Below, one piece after another: positions 8,299 to 16,492 of a stretch of 24,167 bases of DNA. Every line of letters starts with the position of its first letter. Position 1 is the stretch's first letter. The stretch spans positions 1 through 24,167 of the forward strand of contig JANNXS010000278.1 in the NCBI GenBank assembly GCA_031409695.1, in the 5' to 3' direction. Origin of the DNA: JABFRJ01 sp031409695. Lineage in GTDB: Bacteria; Pseudomonadota; Alphaproteobacteria; Rhizobiales; Hyphomicrobiaceae. Made by a program: the position numbers and the translations under genes. Below the pieces are notes generated by a model. It was not told where the DNA came from. It searched no databases and saw only the letters and a program-made list of their open reading frames with translations.

Positions 8299-9852
8299 CT
8301 AGCCTTTGTGGTTCGCGCTGGCGTCGTTCGGTGCGTGCCCGTAGACAAACTCCTCGCCCTCAAGGTCGATGGCCGGGAACCAATCCTTCTCGTTCCAATA
8401 ATCCTGCGTGTGCTGCCATTCCGGCTTGTCGCCGCGCTTAGGCAGCACGTGCATGCCACGCTGAATGTAACCTGGATTGAAATCCTCGCTATCGATCCAG
8501 GGCAAGCGCGGCATGTTGGAGTCCTGTGCGCGCAATTCTGGCCGCACCTGCTCAGCGCCCGTGGCCTGCATATGACCGAGCAAGCGGCAGACAAAGTCGC
8601 CGACGAGATCGACGCGTAATGTCCAGCTGGCGCGGAAATATCCAAATACCCAGACGAGGTTCGGTACGCCCGTGAACATCATGCCGCGATAGGTGACAGT
8701 GTCCGCGAAGTTTAACGGCTTGCCGTCGATCTCGAAGGTTACATCGCCCGTGACGCTCAAGTCGAAACCTGTCGCCGTGACAATGATGTCGGCCTCCAAC
8801 ACTTGGCCGGATTTGAGCATGATGCCGCCCGCGACAAAGCGCTCGATCTCGTCTGTGACGACGGACGCCTTGCCGCCGCGGATCGCCTTGAACAAATCCG
8901 CATCCGGAATGAAAGCGATGCGCTGACGCCAAGGGCGATAGGTCGGCGTGAAATGCGTGGCGATGTCATAATCGTCGCCGAGGTTCGCACGCACCGCCGA
9001 AAGCAACTCAGCCTTGACGATCTCCGGCTGCTCGAACGTGCGCTTGGTGAAAGTTGCTTGCTCAAGCAGGATCTTTTTACGCACGATCTCATGGATCCAT
9101 GTTTCGTCGATCTGCAGGCGGCGCAGTTCCTCAGCGATCTCGATGGCATTGCGGCCGGTTCGAAAATAGGTCGGGGAGCGCTGCAGCATAGTCACGTGTG
9201 CGCAGTCATCGGCCATGTTTGGGATCAGTGTCGCAGCTGTGGCGCCCGAGCCGATGACAACGACGCGCTTACCGGACGTGCTCAGATCATCCGGCCACGA
9301 TTGCGGATGCACGACACGCCCCTTGAAATCCGCCGCACCGGCCCATTTCGGCGTGTACCCCTTATCGTGACGATAGTAGCCCTGACACATCCAAAGAAAG
9401 TTGGTGGTGAAGTGTGCCACCGCACCCGTATCGGTGCGCGTCGCCGTGATGGTCCAAAGGTTCGTCTCGCTGGACCAACGGGCTGAGGTAATCTTGTGGC
9501 CATAGCGGATATGACGGCCCAGATCGTTCTCGCTGATCACCTCGCCCATGTACGCTTTGATTTCGGCCGCTGTTGCGATTGGCGGACCGGTCCACGGCTT
9601 GAACCGATAGCCAAACGTGTGCAGGTCGCTGTCGGAGCGGATGCCGGGATATTTATGCGTGTGCCACGTGCCGCCAAAGGTTTCCTGCGCCTCCAGTACA
9701 ACGAACGATGTCTTCGGCCGTTGCGTCGTCAAGTGATACGCGCCACCAACGCCAGAGATCCCCGCGCCAACGATGAGCACATCGAAATGCTCAGGCTGGG
9801 TACGGGATTTGGTGGTCGTCTTATGTCTATTGGCGGTCTTCGTCGCGGCCAT
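8299..9852 (-). CDS. EthA-like flavin-dependent (Baeyer-Villiger type) monooxygenase
   Basis: FAD- and NADPH-dependent oxygenase that likely inserts oxygen into ketones or oxidises a heteroatom. From the Met at 9852 (GAGGG upstream; a longer start at 9891 is possible) the protein has 517 residues. It has the FAD Rossmann motif GAGISG at 29-34, GGTWxxxxYPGIRSDSD at about 60-75, and the Baeyer-Villiger fingerprint FKGRVVHPQSW at 176-186 (FxGxxxHxxxW). The NADPH motif GSGATA is at 201-206. The overall order and the CQGYYRHDKGY block closely resemble mycobacterial EthA. The substrate is unknown. It is divergent from an MFS exporter gene, sharing a 212-bp control region. Confidence 0.9.
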   Translation of the reverse strand: MAATKTANRHKTTTKSRTQPEHFDVLIVGAGISGVGGAYHLTTQRPKTSFVVLEAQETFGGTWHTHKYPGIRSDSDLHTFGYRFKPWTGPPIATAAEIKAYMGEVISENDLGRHIRYGHKITSARWSSETNLWTITATRTDTGAVAHFTTNFLWMCQGYYRHDKGYTPKWAGAADFKGRVVHPQSWPDDLSTSGKRVVVIGSGATAATLIPNMADDCAHVTMLQRSPTYFRTGRNAIEIAEELRRLQIDETWIHEIVRKKILLEQATFTKRTFEQPEIVKAELLSAVRANLGDDYDIATHFTPTYRPWRQRIAFIPDADLFKAIRGGKASVVTDEIERFVAGGIMLKSGQVLEADIIVTATGFDLSVTGDVTFEIDGKPLNFADTVTYRGMMFTGVPNLVWVFGYFRASWTLRVDLVGDFVCRLLGHMQATGAEQVRPELRAQDSNMPRLPWIDSEDFNPGYIQRGMHVLPKRGDKPEWQHTQDYWNEKDWFPAIDLEGEEFVYGHAPNDASANHKG

Positions 9853-9941
9853 AGCGTATCGCCCTCGAATGTTGCTGAGAATGTGTGTCATGCCCAGCCG
9901 GTAGTTCCAAGCAGACTGTCAACTTCGAGGAAGTCGCAAAG

Positions 9942-9966
9942 GCGGCCGTTGGCCGCGATACGTATC
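9942..9966. promoter_or_regulatory. Two adjacent palindromes in the divergent control region
   Basis: GCGGCC and GGCCGC flank a GTT spacer (9942-9956), and the perfect 10-bp palindrome GATACGTATC follows immediately (9957-9966). They sit midway between the divergent starts of the monooxygenase (9852) and the MFS gene (10065), a typical place for operators of a shared regulator. No regulator gene is adjacent, so the binding protein is unknown. Confidence 0.4.
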
Positions 9967-10064
9967 CAAGCATAGGTCTCCGCACATCTTCGCATAACAG
10001 GCTCGCAGGACTGTTGGCGTGGGGACGCTTGACGTCCGGGCAAACCTGTCCTGATGGTCCGACC

Positions 10065-11282
10065 ATGACCGCACTCTCTATCGCCGCTCCGAGCGCCCGC
10101 CCAACCATGGCGATCCTGGTCGGACTGAGCACGGCGCATCTGCTCAATGATCTCATCCAGTCGATGATCCCGGCAATGTATCCGCTGCTCAAGCAGAGCT
10201 ATGCGCTTACATTTATGCAGGTTGGTCTGATCACGTTGGCCTTCCAGGTGACATCGTCTTTGCTTCAACCAGCGTTGGGCTACATCACAGACAAGCGTCC
10301 GTGGCCCTATGCGATGGTGGCAGGAATGGCATCGACCCTTGCGGGGCTGATCGCGCTTGCCTACGCGCCGACCTATACTGTGGTGTTGATCGCCGCTGCT
10401 TTTGTGGGTCTTGGCTCAGCCGTGTTTCACCCGGAGGCGACGCGTATGGCGCGTCATGCAGCTGCCGGTCAGCAGGGGCTCGCCCAGGGCGTGTTCCAGA
10501 TTGGCGGTCACGCGGGCTATTCGCTTGGACCGTTGCTGGTCGCAGCGCTTGTGATGCCGCGGGGGCAGACGTCCCTGGTTTGGCTGAGCATCGTTGCGCT
10601 GCTGGCGATGGTGCTGATGGCCTGGATCGGCCGCAGCTACGCGGATCTTCGTCGGCGCCAGTTGGCCGAGGAACGGTCTGCGCCGAAACTGGACGCCGCA
10701 CCGCGTCAGGCGGCCGGCCAAGTCGCATTTGCCATGACCATTCTGATGCTTCTGCTGTTGTCGAAAACAGCCTATGGCGCTGCGTTCTCGTCGTATTACA
10801 CGTTTTATCTGATCGAGCGTTTCGGCGTCTCAGTCCAGACATCGCAGGTCTTGTTGTTCGTCTATCTGGTGGTCGGGGCCGTCGGCGTGATCTTTGGTGG
10901 CATGCTGGGCGATCGCATCGGACGTCATAAGATCATCTGGCTATCGATCCTCGGCTCGCTGCCATTTGCGCTCGCGATCCCCTATGCCAATCTGTCGATG
11001 ACGGTTGTCTGCAGTATTCTTGTCAGTCTGATCATGGCGAGCGCATTTTCGCAGATATTGATCTACGCCATCGACCTTGTGCCGCACCGGGTCGGGTTGG
11101 TTGGAGGGTTGTTTTATGGCCTCGCGTTCGGGCTCGGTGGCATTGCCGCCATGCTGATCGGGCTCGCCGCCGACCGCATCGGGATCGTGCGGGTGTTTGA
11201 CTTGTGCGCCTGGCTGCCAGCGCTCGGCCTGCTGACATTCCTTCTGCCGCGGACGGCTGTGGAGCGAGCGGGGCGCGGTTGA
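10065..11282 (+). CDS. fsr: MFS exporter, fosmidomycin-resistance (Fsr) family
   Basis: Proton-driven drug or metabolite exporter with about twelve membrane helices. ATG 10065 is chosen although the frame is open to 9885, because it puts the conserved first helix (LVGLSTAHLLNDLIQSMIPA) near the N-terminus; the protein is 405 residues, the family norm. Diagnostic blocks are YPLLKQSYALTFMQVGLIT, SSLLQPALGYITDK, GLGSAVFHPEATRMAR, QIGGHAGYSLGPLL and, in the second half, FSSYYTFYLIERFG and GGMLGDRIGRHK. These parallel E. coli Fsr closely. The actual substrate may be a native compound rather than fosmidomycin. The start has a weak ribosome site. It converges with dapE, with 36 bp between the stops. 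Confidence 0.88.
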   Translation: MTALSIAAPSARPTMAILVGLSTAHLLNDLIQSMIPAMYPLLKQSYALTFMQVGLITLAFQVTSSLLQPALGYITDKRPWPYAMVAGMASTLAGLIALAYAPTYTVVLIAAAFVGLGSAVFHPEATRMARHAAAGQQGLAQGVFQIGGHAGYSLGPLLVAALVMPRGQTSLVWLSIVALLAMVLMAWIGRSYADLRRRQLAEERSAPKLDAAPRQAAGQVAFAMTILMLLLLSKTAYGAAFSSYYTFYLIERFGVSVQTSQVLLFVYLVVGAVGVIFGGMLGDRIGRHKIIWLSILGSLPFALAIPYANLSMTVVCSILVSLIMASAFSQILIYAIDLVPHRVGLVGGLFYGLAFGLGGIAAMLIGLAADRIGIVRVFDLCAWLPALGLLTFLLPRTAVERAGRG

Positions 11283-11318
11283 CGATGCTGTGGTCATTTG
11301 TAACTTCGGGTGCGTCGG

Positions 11319-12488
11319 CTACAGGGCAACCTTGGCAAACCCTGCGATGAACCGCTCGTAAATTTGCGTCAGCCGCTCGAGATCCACAACCGGCACTCGT
11401 TCATCAACATGGTGCGCGAGCGCGTTCGTCAGGCCAAACTCGATCACGGGGCAGTACGCCTGGATGAAGCGCGCGTCCGACGTTCCGCCATTGGTGGTCA
11501 ACGACGGACGGCGGCCGGTGACGGCGTGCACAGCTTCTGTGAGCGTCTCAACGAGTGGGCCGGGCTTGGTCAAAAACACATCACCCGTGCCGGAGAATGA
11601 CACCGTCCAGCGGGCTGCAAGCGGGGCTGCGGCGGCTTCGATCTCGCCGCGGATGAAGGCCTCCAGTTTTGGACGCGTCCAGTGTGTATTGTAGCGGATG
11701 TTGAACTTGGCGCGGGCTTCGTTGGGGATGACGTTGGTTGCTGCGTTCGGGGCTGAGATCACCGTCACTTGCAGGTTTGACGCTTGAAAGTCTGACGTCC
11801 CCTGATCCAGCATGAGTGACGACAGCCGATCCAAGATGCGCACCAGTTTCGGGATCGGATTTTCTGCAAGATCGGGATAGGCTGCGTGGCCCTGTCGGCC
11901 CAGCACCAGCAGGTCGCAAGACAGCGAACCGCGCCGGCCGATCTTGATCTCTTGGCCGAGTTGCGTTGGATTCGAGGGTTCACCGACGATGCAGGCGTCG
12001 AGTTTTTCGCCCCGCGCCTCAAGCCAGTCGAGCACCTTCATGGTGCCGTTGATGGACGGGCCTTCTTCATCGCCCGTGATCAGGAACGAGATCCCGCACG
12101 CGAGCGGGCCGACCTTGCGCGCGCGCATGGTAGCCGCGACAAAGCAGGCGATCGCGCCCTTCATGTCGACCGTGCCCCGGCCATACAATTCGCCATTGCG
12201 AATGTTACCAGAGAACGGCGGCTCCGACCATTTGAACACGTCCCCCGGCGGTACAACGTCGGTATGCCCGGCAAAACATAAATTCGGCCCGTTGGCTGGC
12301 AGGCGCGCATAAAGGTTCTCGACATCGGGCGTGCCCGGTTCGGTCATGGTCATCCGATGGCAGATGAAGCCCGCTGGTTCCAAAACGTCTTGCAGCAGCG
12401 TCAACGCGCCACCCTCATGTGGCGTCACGCTTTCACAGCGAACCAGCGCCTGCGACAGCGCAACGGGATCAGTGGCATCTAGCGGCAT
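11319..12488 (-). CDS. dapE: Succinyl-diaminopimelate desuccinylase DapE
   Basis: Zinc enzyme that hydrolyses N-succinyl-LL-diaminopimelate in the lysine/peptidoglycan precursor pathway. The 389-residue M20 peptidase-family protein carries the metal ligands and base in order: His75 in FAGHTDVVPPGD, Asp108 in GRGTVDMKG, the Glu141-Glu142 pair in TGDEEGPSINGT (141 as general base), Glu170 in VGEPSNPTQ and His359 in LAHHVDERVP. The central dimerisation domain includes the block beginning RRGSLSCDL. GEPSNPTQ and NGGTSDARFI point to DapE rather than ArgE. The first Met fits the family start. dapD and other lysine genes are not in the window. Confidence 0.93.
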   Translation of the reverse strand: MPLDATDPVALSQALVRCESVTPHEGGALTLLQDVLEPAGFICHRMTMTEPGTPDVENLYARLPANGPNLCFAGHTDVVPPGDVFKWSEPPFSGNIRNGELYGRGTVDMKGAIACFVAATMRARKVGPLACGISFLITGDEEGPSINGTMKVLDWLEARGEKLDACIVGEPSNPTQLGQEIKIGRRGSLSCDLLVLGRQGHAAYPDLAENPIPKLVRILDRLSSLMLDQGTSDFQASNLQVTVISAPNAATNVIPNEARAKFNIRYNTHWTRPKLEAFIRGEIEAAAAPLAARWTVSFSGTGDVFLTKPGPLVETLTEAVHAVTGRRPSLTTNGGTSDARFIQAYCPVIEFGLTNALAHHVDERVPVVDLERLTQIYERFIAGFAKVAL

Positions 12489-12499
12489 GGTGCGTGTCT

Positions 12500-12519
12500 C
12501 GGTCGGGTGCGGTCGGGCA
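12500..12519. repeat. 10-bp tandem duplication upstream of dapE
   Basis: CGGTCGGGTG is followed directly by CGGTCGGGCA (9 of 10 bases the same). It lies 12 bp upstream of the dapE start on the minus strand, where the ribosome-binding region would be. Confidence 0.6.
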
Positions 12520-12544
12520 GGTGCGCATGTCGTTGTCGTGGTCG

Positions 12545-13189
12545 TCAGGCCTCATAATCCGGCTGCTGTGCCGGGTGGGCTGCAGCGAACGCTGGGTGCG
12601 CGTCGCAATTGGCGCGAATGCGTTTTATGTGTTCGTGTGCCGAGATGTCAGCGCCGAAACGATCGGCGGCAAACAGCTGTGGCATCAGGCAAACGTCGGC
12701 GAGCCCCGGCGTGTCGCCAAAGCTGAACGCACCGGCCGTGCCGCTTTTTGCGAGCGTCGCCTCATAGGCGGCGAGCCCGCCTTCGATCCAATGCCGACAC
12801 CAGCGATCGATCGCGGTTTGATCAAGTTTCAGTTCTGTCTTGAGATAACTCAGCACACGCAAATTTTGGAGAGGATGGATGTCGCATGCAATCGACAGGG
12901 CGAGGGCCCGCACATGTGCGCGATCAGCCGGCGATTGCGGCAGCAATGGCGGCTGCGGTTTGGTCTCCTCAAGCCACTCGATAATGGCGAGCGACTGCAC
13001 GAGCAGTGGCTCATCATCTTTTTCAAGCGCTGGCACCAGACCGTGCGGATTGCGCGCGAGGAAATCCGCGTGGCGTTGCTCCCCCTTGCGCAGGTGGACC
13101 GGCACAAACTCCGGCGTCACGTCCTTCAGGTTGAAGGCGATGCGGCACCGATAGGCAGCCGAAGAGCGGAAATAGCCGTAGAAGCGCAT
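12545..13189 (-). CDS. maiA: Maleylacetoacetate isomerase / zeta-class glutathione S-transferase
   Basis: Glutathione-dependent cis-trans isomerase of tyrosine and homogentisate breakdown (maleylacetoacetate to fumarylacetoacetate), or a close zeta-class GST. The Met at 13189 gives MRFYGYFRSSAAYRCRI, the family start; an in-frame TTG at 13201 would add four residues. The 214-residue protein has the thioredoxin-like domain with the SSxxYRxRI active-site loop (residues 9-17), the cis-Pro region NPHGLVPAL, the glutathione-contacting LVQSLAIIEWLEE helix start, and the LADVCLMPQ block in the helical domain. Partner genes hmgA and fahA are not nearby. It lies 56 bp upstream of dapE on the same strand. 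Confidence 0.88.
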   Translation of the reverse strand: MRFYGYFRSSAAYRCRIAFNLKDVTPEFVPVHLRKGEQRHADFLARNPHGLVPALEKDDEPLLVQSLAIIEWLEETKPQPPLLPQSPADRAHVRALALSIACDIHPLQNLRVLSYLKTELKLDQTAIDRWCRHWIEGGLAAYEATLAKSGTAGAFSFGDTPGLADVCLMPQLFAADRFGADISAHEHIKRIRANCDAHPAFAAAHPAQQPDYEA

Positions 13190-13253
13190 CGGGGGACCCA
13201 ATGATGTCGTGCAGCGGCACGCCCATATGACGCGCCGGCGCTTCTTAGCACTT

Positions 13254-13293
13254 CCTCAGCCCCGTGCCTCAGTTCTGGGCCTCAGCCCCGTGC
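13254..13293. repeat. 13-bp tandem triplet covering the glcB stop codon
   Basis: Three consecutive 13-bp units: CCTCAGCCCCGTG (13254-13266), CCTCAGTTCTGGG (13267-13279) and CCTCAGCCCCGTG again (13280-13292), plus one further C. Outer units are identical; the middle one shares the first six bases and the final G. The glcB stop (TCA at 13282-13284 on the plus strand) lies in the third unit, so every unit carries a possible TGA on the minus strand. Confidence 0.85.
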
Positions 13294-15453
13294 TGCCAGC
13301 GCCTTGGCCTCGGCACGTCGGGCATGCAAAATCGGCTCGGTGTAGCCACTCGGCTGTGCGGCGCCCAATAGGATCAGGTCGCGCGCCGCCGCAAAGGCAA
13401 TCGACCGATCCGTGTCCGGTGTCATGGCCGTGTACAGCGGATCGCCCGCATTCTGGCCATCGACCACGGCCGCCATGCGCTTCAGCGAGGCGAGCACCTG
13501 TGCCTCTGTGGCGATGCCGTGGCGGAGCCAATTGGCGACGTGTTGGGCGGAAATACGCAACGTTGCGCGGTCCTCCATCAGGCCGACGTCGTTGATATCA
13601 GGCACCTTCGAACAGCCGACACCCTGGTCGATCCAACGCACAACATAGCCAAGAATACCCTGGCAATTGTTGTCGAGTTCGCGCTGGACTTCGTCGGCGC
13701 TCCAATTGACGCGATCGGCCACGGGGATCGTCAGGATATCGGCGAGGTTGGCCCGCGCCCGCGTGCGCAACTCCGCCTGCCGCGCCGTCACATCGACCTC
13801 GTGATAGTGCAGCGCATGCAGCACAGCGGCCGTCGGTGATGGCACCCAGGCGGTGTTGGCGCCGGCCTTTGGGTGGCCAATCTTTTGCGCCAACATATCC
13901 GCCATCAGATCCGGCATGGCCCACATGCCCTTGCCGATCTGAGCGCGTCCGGGCAGCCCGCAGGCGAGCCCGATGTCCACGTTCCAGTCTTCGTAGGCCT
14001 TGATCCAAGCCGTCTGGCGCATATCGGTTTTGCGGCGCATCGGCCCCGCTTCCATCGACGTGTGAATCTCGTCGCCCGTGCGATCGAGAAAGCCGGTGTT
14101 GATAAAGAACACGCGGGATTTCGCGGCGCGAATACATTCCATAAGATTGACGGTCGTGCGTCGTTCTTCGTCCATGATGCCCATTTTGATGGTATTGCGT
14201 GCGAGGCCGAGCATATCCTCAACGCGCGCGAACAGCGTGTCGGCAAACGCCACCTCGGCTGGGCCGTGCATCTTCGGCTTGACGATATAGATCGAGCCCG
14301 TGAGCGAATTGGCGCGGGCCTTCAAGTCGTGCATGCCGATCAGGCTCGTGACGGCGCAATCGAGAATACCCTCAGGCACAGGTTGTCCGTTTACATCGCG
14401 CACGCTGTCATCGGTCATCAGGTGGCCTACATTGCGGATCAACATGACCGAGCGGCCACGCAGCACCAGTTCCTTGTGATCCGGCGTCATAAAGCGCGGT
14501 GATGTGTTGAGGGTCCGCGTGACAGTGTTGCCGCCTTTTACAAACGCATCGGCCAGAGTGCCGTTCATCAGTCCGAGCCAGTTTCGGTACGCGGCCACCT
14601 TGTCCGCTGCATCGACCGCTGCAATGGAATCCTCGAGGTCCATAATCGTCGTCAAGGCCGCTTCGACGACGACATCGCAAATGCCCGCTGGGTCCGTCTT
14701 GCCGATGGCGTGTGTGCGATCGAATCGGACGGCAACAAACAGGCCATTGTGGCTGAGTAGGATTTCCTCAGGCGTGCTGCCGATTTGGCCTTTGAAACCA
14801 GCAAACGTCGGCCGCGTGATCGATGCGGATCGGCCGTCGCGCAGGTCAACCCGCACCGTCTGGCCATCGATATGATAGGCGACGGCATCGACATGGGACG
14901 CGCCGGCAAGCGGGGCAACTTGATCGAGCACGTGTTTGGCCCGCGCCACGACCTTGGCCCCACGCACGGGATTGTAAGCGCCGCCGCGGCTTGCGCCGTC
15001 GGTTTCAGGAACAGCGTCGGTGCCGTAAAGTGCGTCGAACAGCGAACCCCAGCGTGCGTTTGCAGCGTTCAGCGCATAACGCGCATTCATGACGGGTACG
15101 ACCAGCTGCGGACCGGCCATGACGGCGATTTCGCGGTCAACGTTGGCCGTATCGATCTGAAACGCCGGCCCTTCGGGCACGAGATACCCGATTTCGCGCA
15201 GGAAAGCTGTGTAGGCGACGGGATCATGTGGCTTACCGCGCCGTTCCCGGTGCCAGGCATCGATGGCCGCTTGTAGCGTATCGCGCGTGGCGAGTAGACT
15301 GCGGTTTACCGGCGCCAGATCATGCACGAGTGCGTCGAGCCCGGTGAAGAATTGGTCTGGCGTGATGCCAGTGTCCGGCAATGCCTCAGCCACGACGAAA
15401 GTGTGCCAGACTTTGTCAATTGACAGTCGGCCGATGGAGATGCGGTTGGTCAT
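13282..15453 (-). CDS. glcB: Malate synthase G
   Basis: Condenses glyoxylate with acetyl-CoA to malate, for growth on C2 compounds, glycolate or glyoxylate. The frame is open to 15621, but the Met at 15453 gives MTNRISIGRLSIDKVWHTFV and 723 residues, the length of E. coli GlcB. Key residues are visible with a two-residue offset to E. coli: Arg340 in VMLIRNVGHLM, Glu429 in MGIMDEERRT and Asp457 in INTGFLDRTGDE. TIMDLEDSIAAVDA (269-282) and GKGMWAMPDLMADM are also family blocks. Isocitrate lyase and glycolate oxidase genes are not adjacent. Apparently monocistronic: maiA starts 93 bp downstream of its stop and has its own start region. Confidence 0.96.
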   Translation of the reverse strand: MTNRISIGRLSIDKVWHTFVVAEALPDTGITPDQFFTGLDALVHDLAPVNRSLLATRDTLQAAIDAWHRERRGKPHDPVAYTAFLREIGYLVPEGPAFQIDTANVDREIAVMAGPQLVVPVMNARYALNAANARWGSLFDALYGTDAVPETDGASRGGAYNPVRGAKVVARAKHVLDQVAPLAGASHVDAVAYHIDGQTVRVDLRDGRSASITRPTFAGFKGQIGSTPEEILLSHNGLFVAVRFDRTHAIGKTDPAGICDVVVEAALTTIMDLEDSIAAVDAADKVAAYRNWLGLMNGTLADAFVKGGNTVTRTLNTSPRFMTPDHKELVLRGRSVMLIRNVGHLMTDDSVRDVNGQPVPEGILDCAVTSLIGMHDLKARANSLTGSIYIVKPKMHGPAEVAFADTLFARVEDMLGLARNTIKMGIMDEERRTTVNLMECIRAAKSRVFFINTGFLDRTGDEIHTSMEAGPMRRKTDMRQTAWIKAYEDWNVDIGLACGLPGRAQIGKGMWAMPDLMADMLAQKIGHPKAGANTAWVPSPTAAVLHALHYHEVDVTARQAELRTRARANLADILTIPVADRVNWSADEVQRELDNNCQGILGYVVRWIDQGVGCSKVPDINDVGLMEDRATLRISAQHVANWLRHGIATEAQVLASLKRMAAVVDGQNAGDPLYTAMTPDTDRSIAFAAARDLILLGAAQPSGYTEPILHARRAEAKALAARG

Positions 15454-15565
15454 TGCGGCGCACGTGTCCTGAAAAGCAGTGTTGTCTGATGCGCCCGCTG
15501 GATTGCAACCGTGCTCGGGAACGACGCATGTGCCCCGACCGCGCGCTAGCATCAGAGCGCACCAC

Positions 15566-15604
15566 CCGACAAGGGTGGCCGACAAGGGTGCCCGACAAGG
15601 GAGG
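15566..15604. repeat. 13-bp tandem triplet between glcB and the LysE gene
   Basis: Three direct copies in a row: CCGACAAGGGTGG (15566-15578), CCGACAAGGGTGC (15579-15591) and CCGACAAGGGAGG (15592-15604). CCGACAAGGG is invariant. It lies in the divergent spacer between glcB (minus) and the LysE-family gene (plus), so it could influence either promoter. Confidence 0.9.
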
Positions 15605-15660
15605 CGTTGACCAACTGCCACAACAGTGTCTCTCTGCGACAGCCCGCATGACAGCCCTGG
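15605..15660. repeat. Dispersed imperfect repeat, copy 1 (upstream of the LysE gene)
   Basis: Starts CGTTGACCAAC and ends CAGCCCTGG. About 28 of its first 37 bases match 16370-16406, and the ends match again after a 10-base indel. It directly follows the 13-bp triplet. Confidence 0.6.
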
Positions 15661-15718
15661 CCACCCCGCGTCGCTTGGCTGCCGATGCTATGGCGCAGCG
15701 CTTGGAAGGGTGATTGTT

Positions 15719-16333
15719 ATGACCGGTGTCACAATGCTCGGCTTTGCCGCTGCGTTTTTTCTGCTCGCCATTTCGCCCGGACCCGGCGTCGCAACAATTA
15801 TCAGCCGTGCATTGCATGGCGGTGTCTTGGCAGGCCTCGCGGCAGCCACCGGGCTGATCCTCGGTGATTTCCTATTCATTACCTTGGCTTTGGCGGGTTT
15901 GTCAGCACTGGCTGGAACCTTGGGACCGGTGTTCGCGCTGGTCCAATACGGCGGGGCGCTTTATCTGCTCTGGCTCGGTTGGCGCGCGTTGACAGCACCG
16001 GCCGTACCCCTCGATCTCACACGGCCGGCGCAGCCGGGTCCGCTCTGGAAGGATGTCGGCTTGGGTCTCGTCGTTACTCTCGGCAATCCCAAACCAATTC
16101 TCTTTTACGGTGCCTTGCTGCCGACCTTTGTCGATGTAGAAGCTGCGACATGGAGGGATGGTCTCATTCTCGCAGCCATCGTCATTGTGGTCTCCTATGT
16201 CGTGTTGGGCGGGTATTCAGTTTTGGCCGCACGCGCGCGCTCTGTCTTTACGTCCGCTAAGGCTGTGCAGCGCCTGAACCAGTCCACCGGCGTCGTTATG
16301 ATCGGTGCCAGTGTCGCCGTTGCCACACGCTGA
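15719..16333 (+). CDS. LysE/RhtB-family amino-acid exporter
   Basis: Inner-membrane exporter for amino acids or homoserine-lactone-like compounds. The frame is open to 15626, but ATG 15719 has GGAAGGG at 15704-15710 and gives the family start MTGVTMLGFAAAFFLLAISPGPG; the protein is 204 residues, as usual. Visible are the SPGPGVATIISRAL motif after the first helix, the GDFLFITLALAGLSAL helix, YGGALYLLWLGWRAL and TLGNPKPILFYGALLPTF, with about six membrane segments. The substrate cannot be told from sequence. The gene is flanked on both sides by related repeat segments. Confidence 0.9.
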   Translation: MTGVTMLGFAAAFFLLAISPGPGVATIISRALHGGVLAGLAAATGLILGDFLFITLALAGLSALAGTLGPVFALVQYGGALYLLWLGWRALTAPAVPLDLTRPAQPGPLWKDVGLGLVVTLGNPKPILFYGALLPTFVDVEAATWRDGLILAAIVIVVSYVVLGGYSVLAARARSVFTSAKAVQRLNQSTGVVMIGASVAVATR

Positions 16334-16345
16334 TGCGCGACGCGC

Positions 16346-16368
16346 TCTGAGCGGGCCCCTCTGAGCGG
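16346..16368. repeat. 14-bp-period tandem duplication after the LysE gene
   Basis: TCTGAGCGG at 16346-16354 recurs at 16360-16368, five bases apart. It begins 13 bp after the stop codon and directly precedes the second dispersed repeat copy. Confidence 0.8.
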
Positions 16369-16369
16369 A

Positions 16370-16435
16370 CGTTGACCAACCGCGGCAAAAGTGCCTTCCT
16401 GTGAGAACTCGCCTGTGCCGTGCCAGCAGCCCTGG
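16370..16435. repeat. Dispersed imperfect repeat, copy 2 (downstream of the LysE gene)
   Basis: Starts CGTTGACCAAC and ends CAGCCCTGG like 15605-15660, in the same orientation, so the two copies bracket the LysE-family gene. A T-run at 16453-16459 follows; the hairpin before it is too weak for a firm terminator call. Confidence 0.6.
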
Positions 16436-16492
16436 TGCCATGCCTGGACCAATTTTTTTAGAGCAGAATGCTCGCCTGCCGAGGAGCCGCCC

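Noticed and set aside
7892..8302. Plus-strand open frame of 136 codons in the 633-bp spacer
   Set aside because: Low-complexity Arg/Pro/Ser composition, no ribosome site, no recognisable motif; it also runs into the end of the monooxygenase gene.
11319..12488. Acetylornithine deacetylase ArgE
   Set aside because: The GEPSNPTQ and NGGTSDARFI blocks and the domain pattern fit DapE better.
12419..13204. Plus-strand open frame of 261 codons opposite the maiA-like gene
   Set aside because: Antisense shadow of a clearly conserved GST; the composition is not protein-like.
13254..15604. The tandem triplets as a CRISPR array
   Set aside because: Units are 13 bp with no spacers and there are no cas genes.
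16453..16459. T-run after the LysE gene as an intrinsic terminator
   Set aside because: The only nearby pairings are 4-bp stems (CCAG/CTGG or TGGT/ACCA), too weak to support the call.
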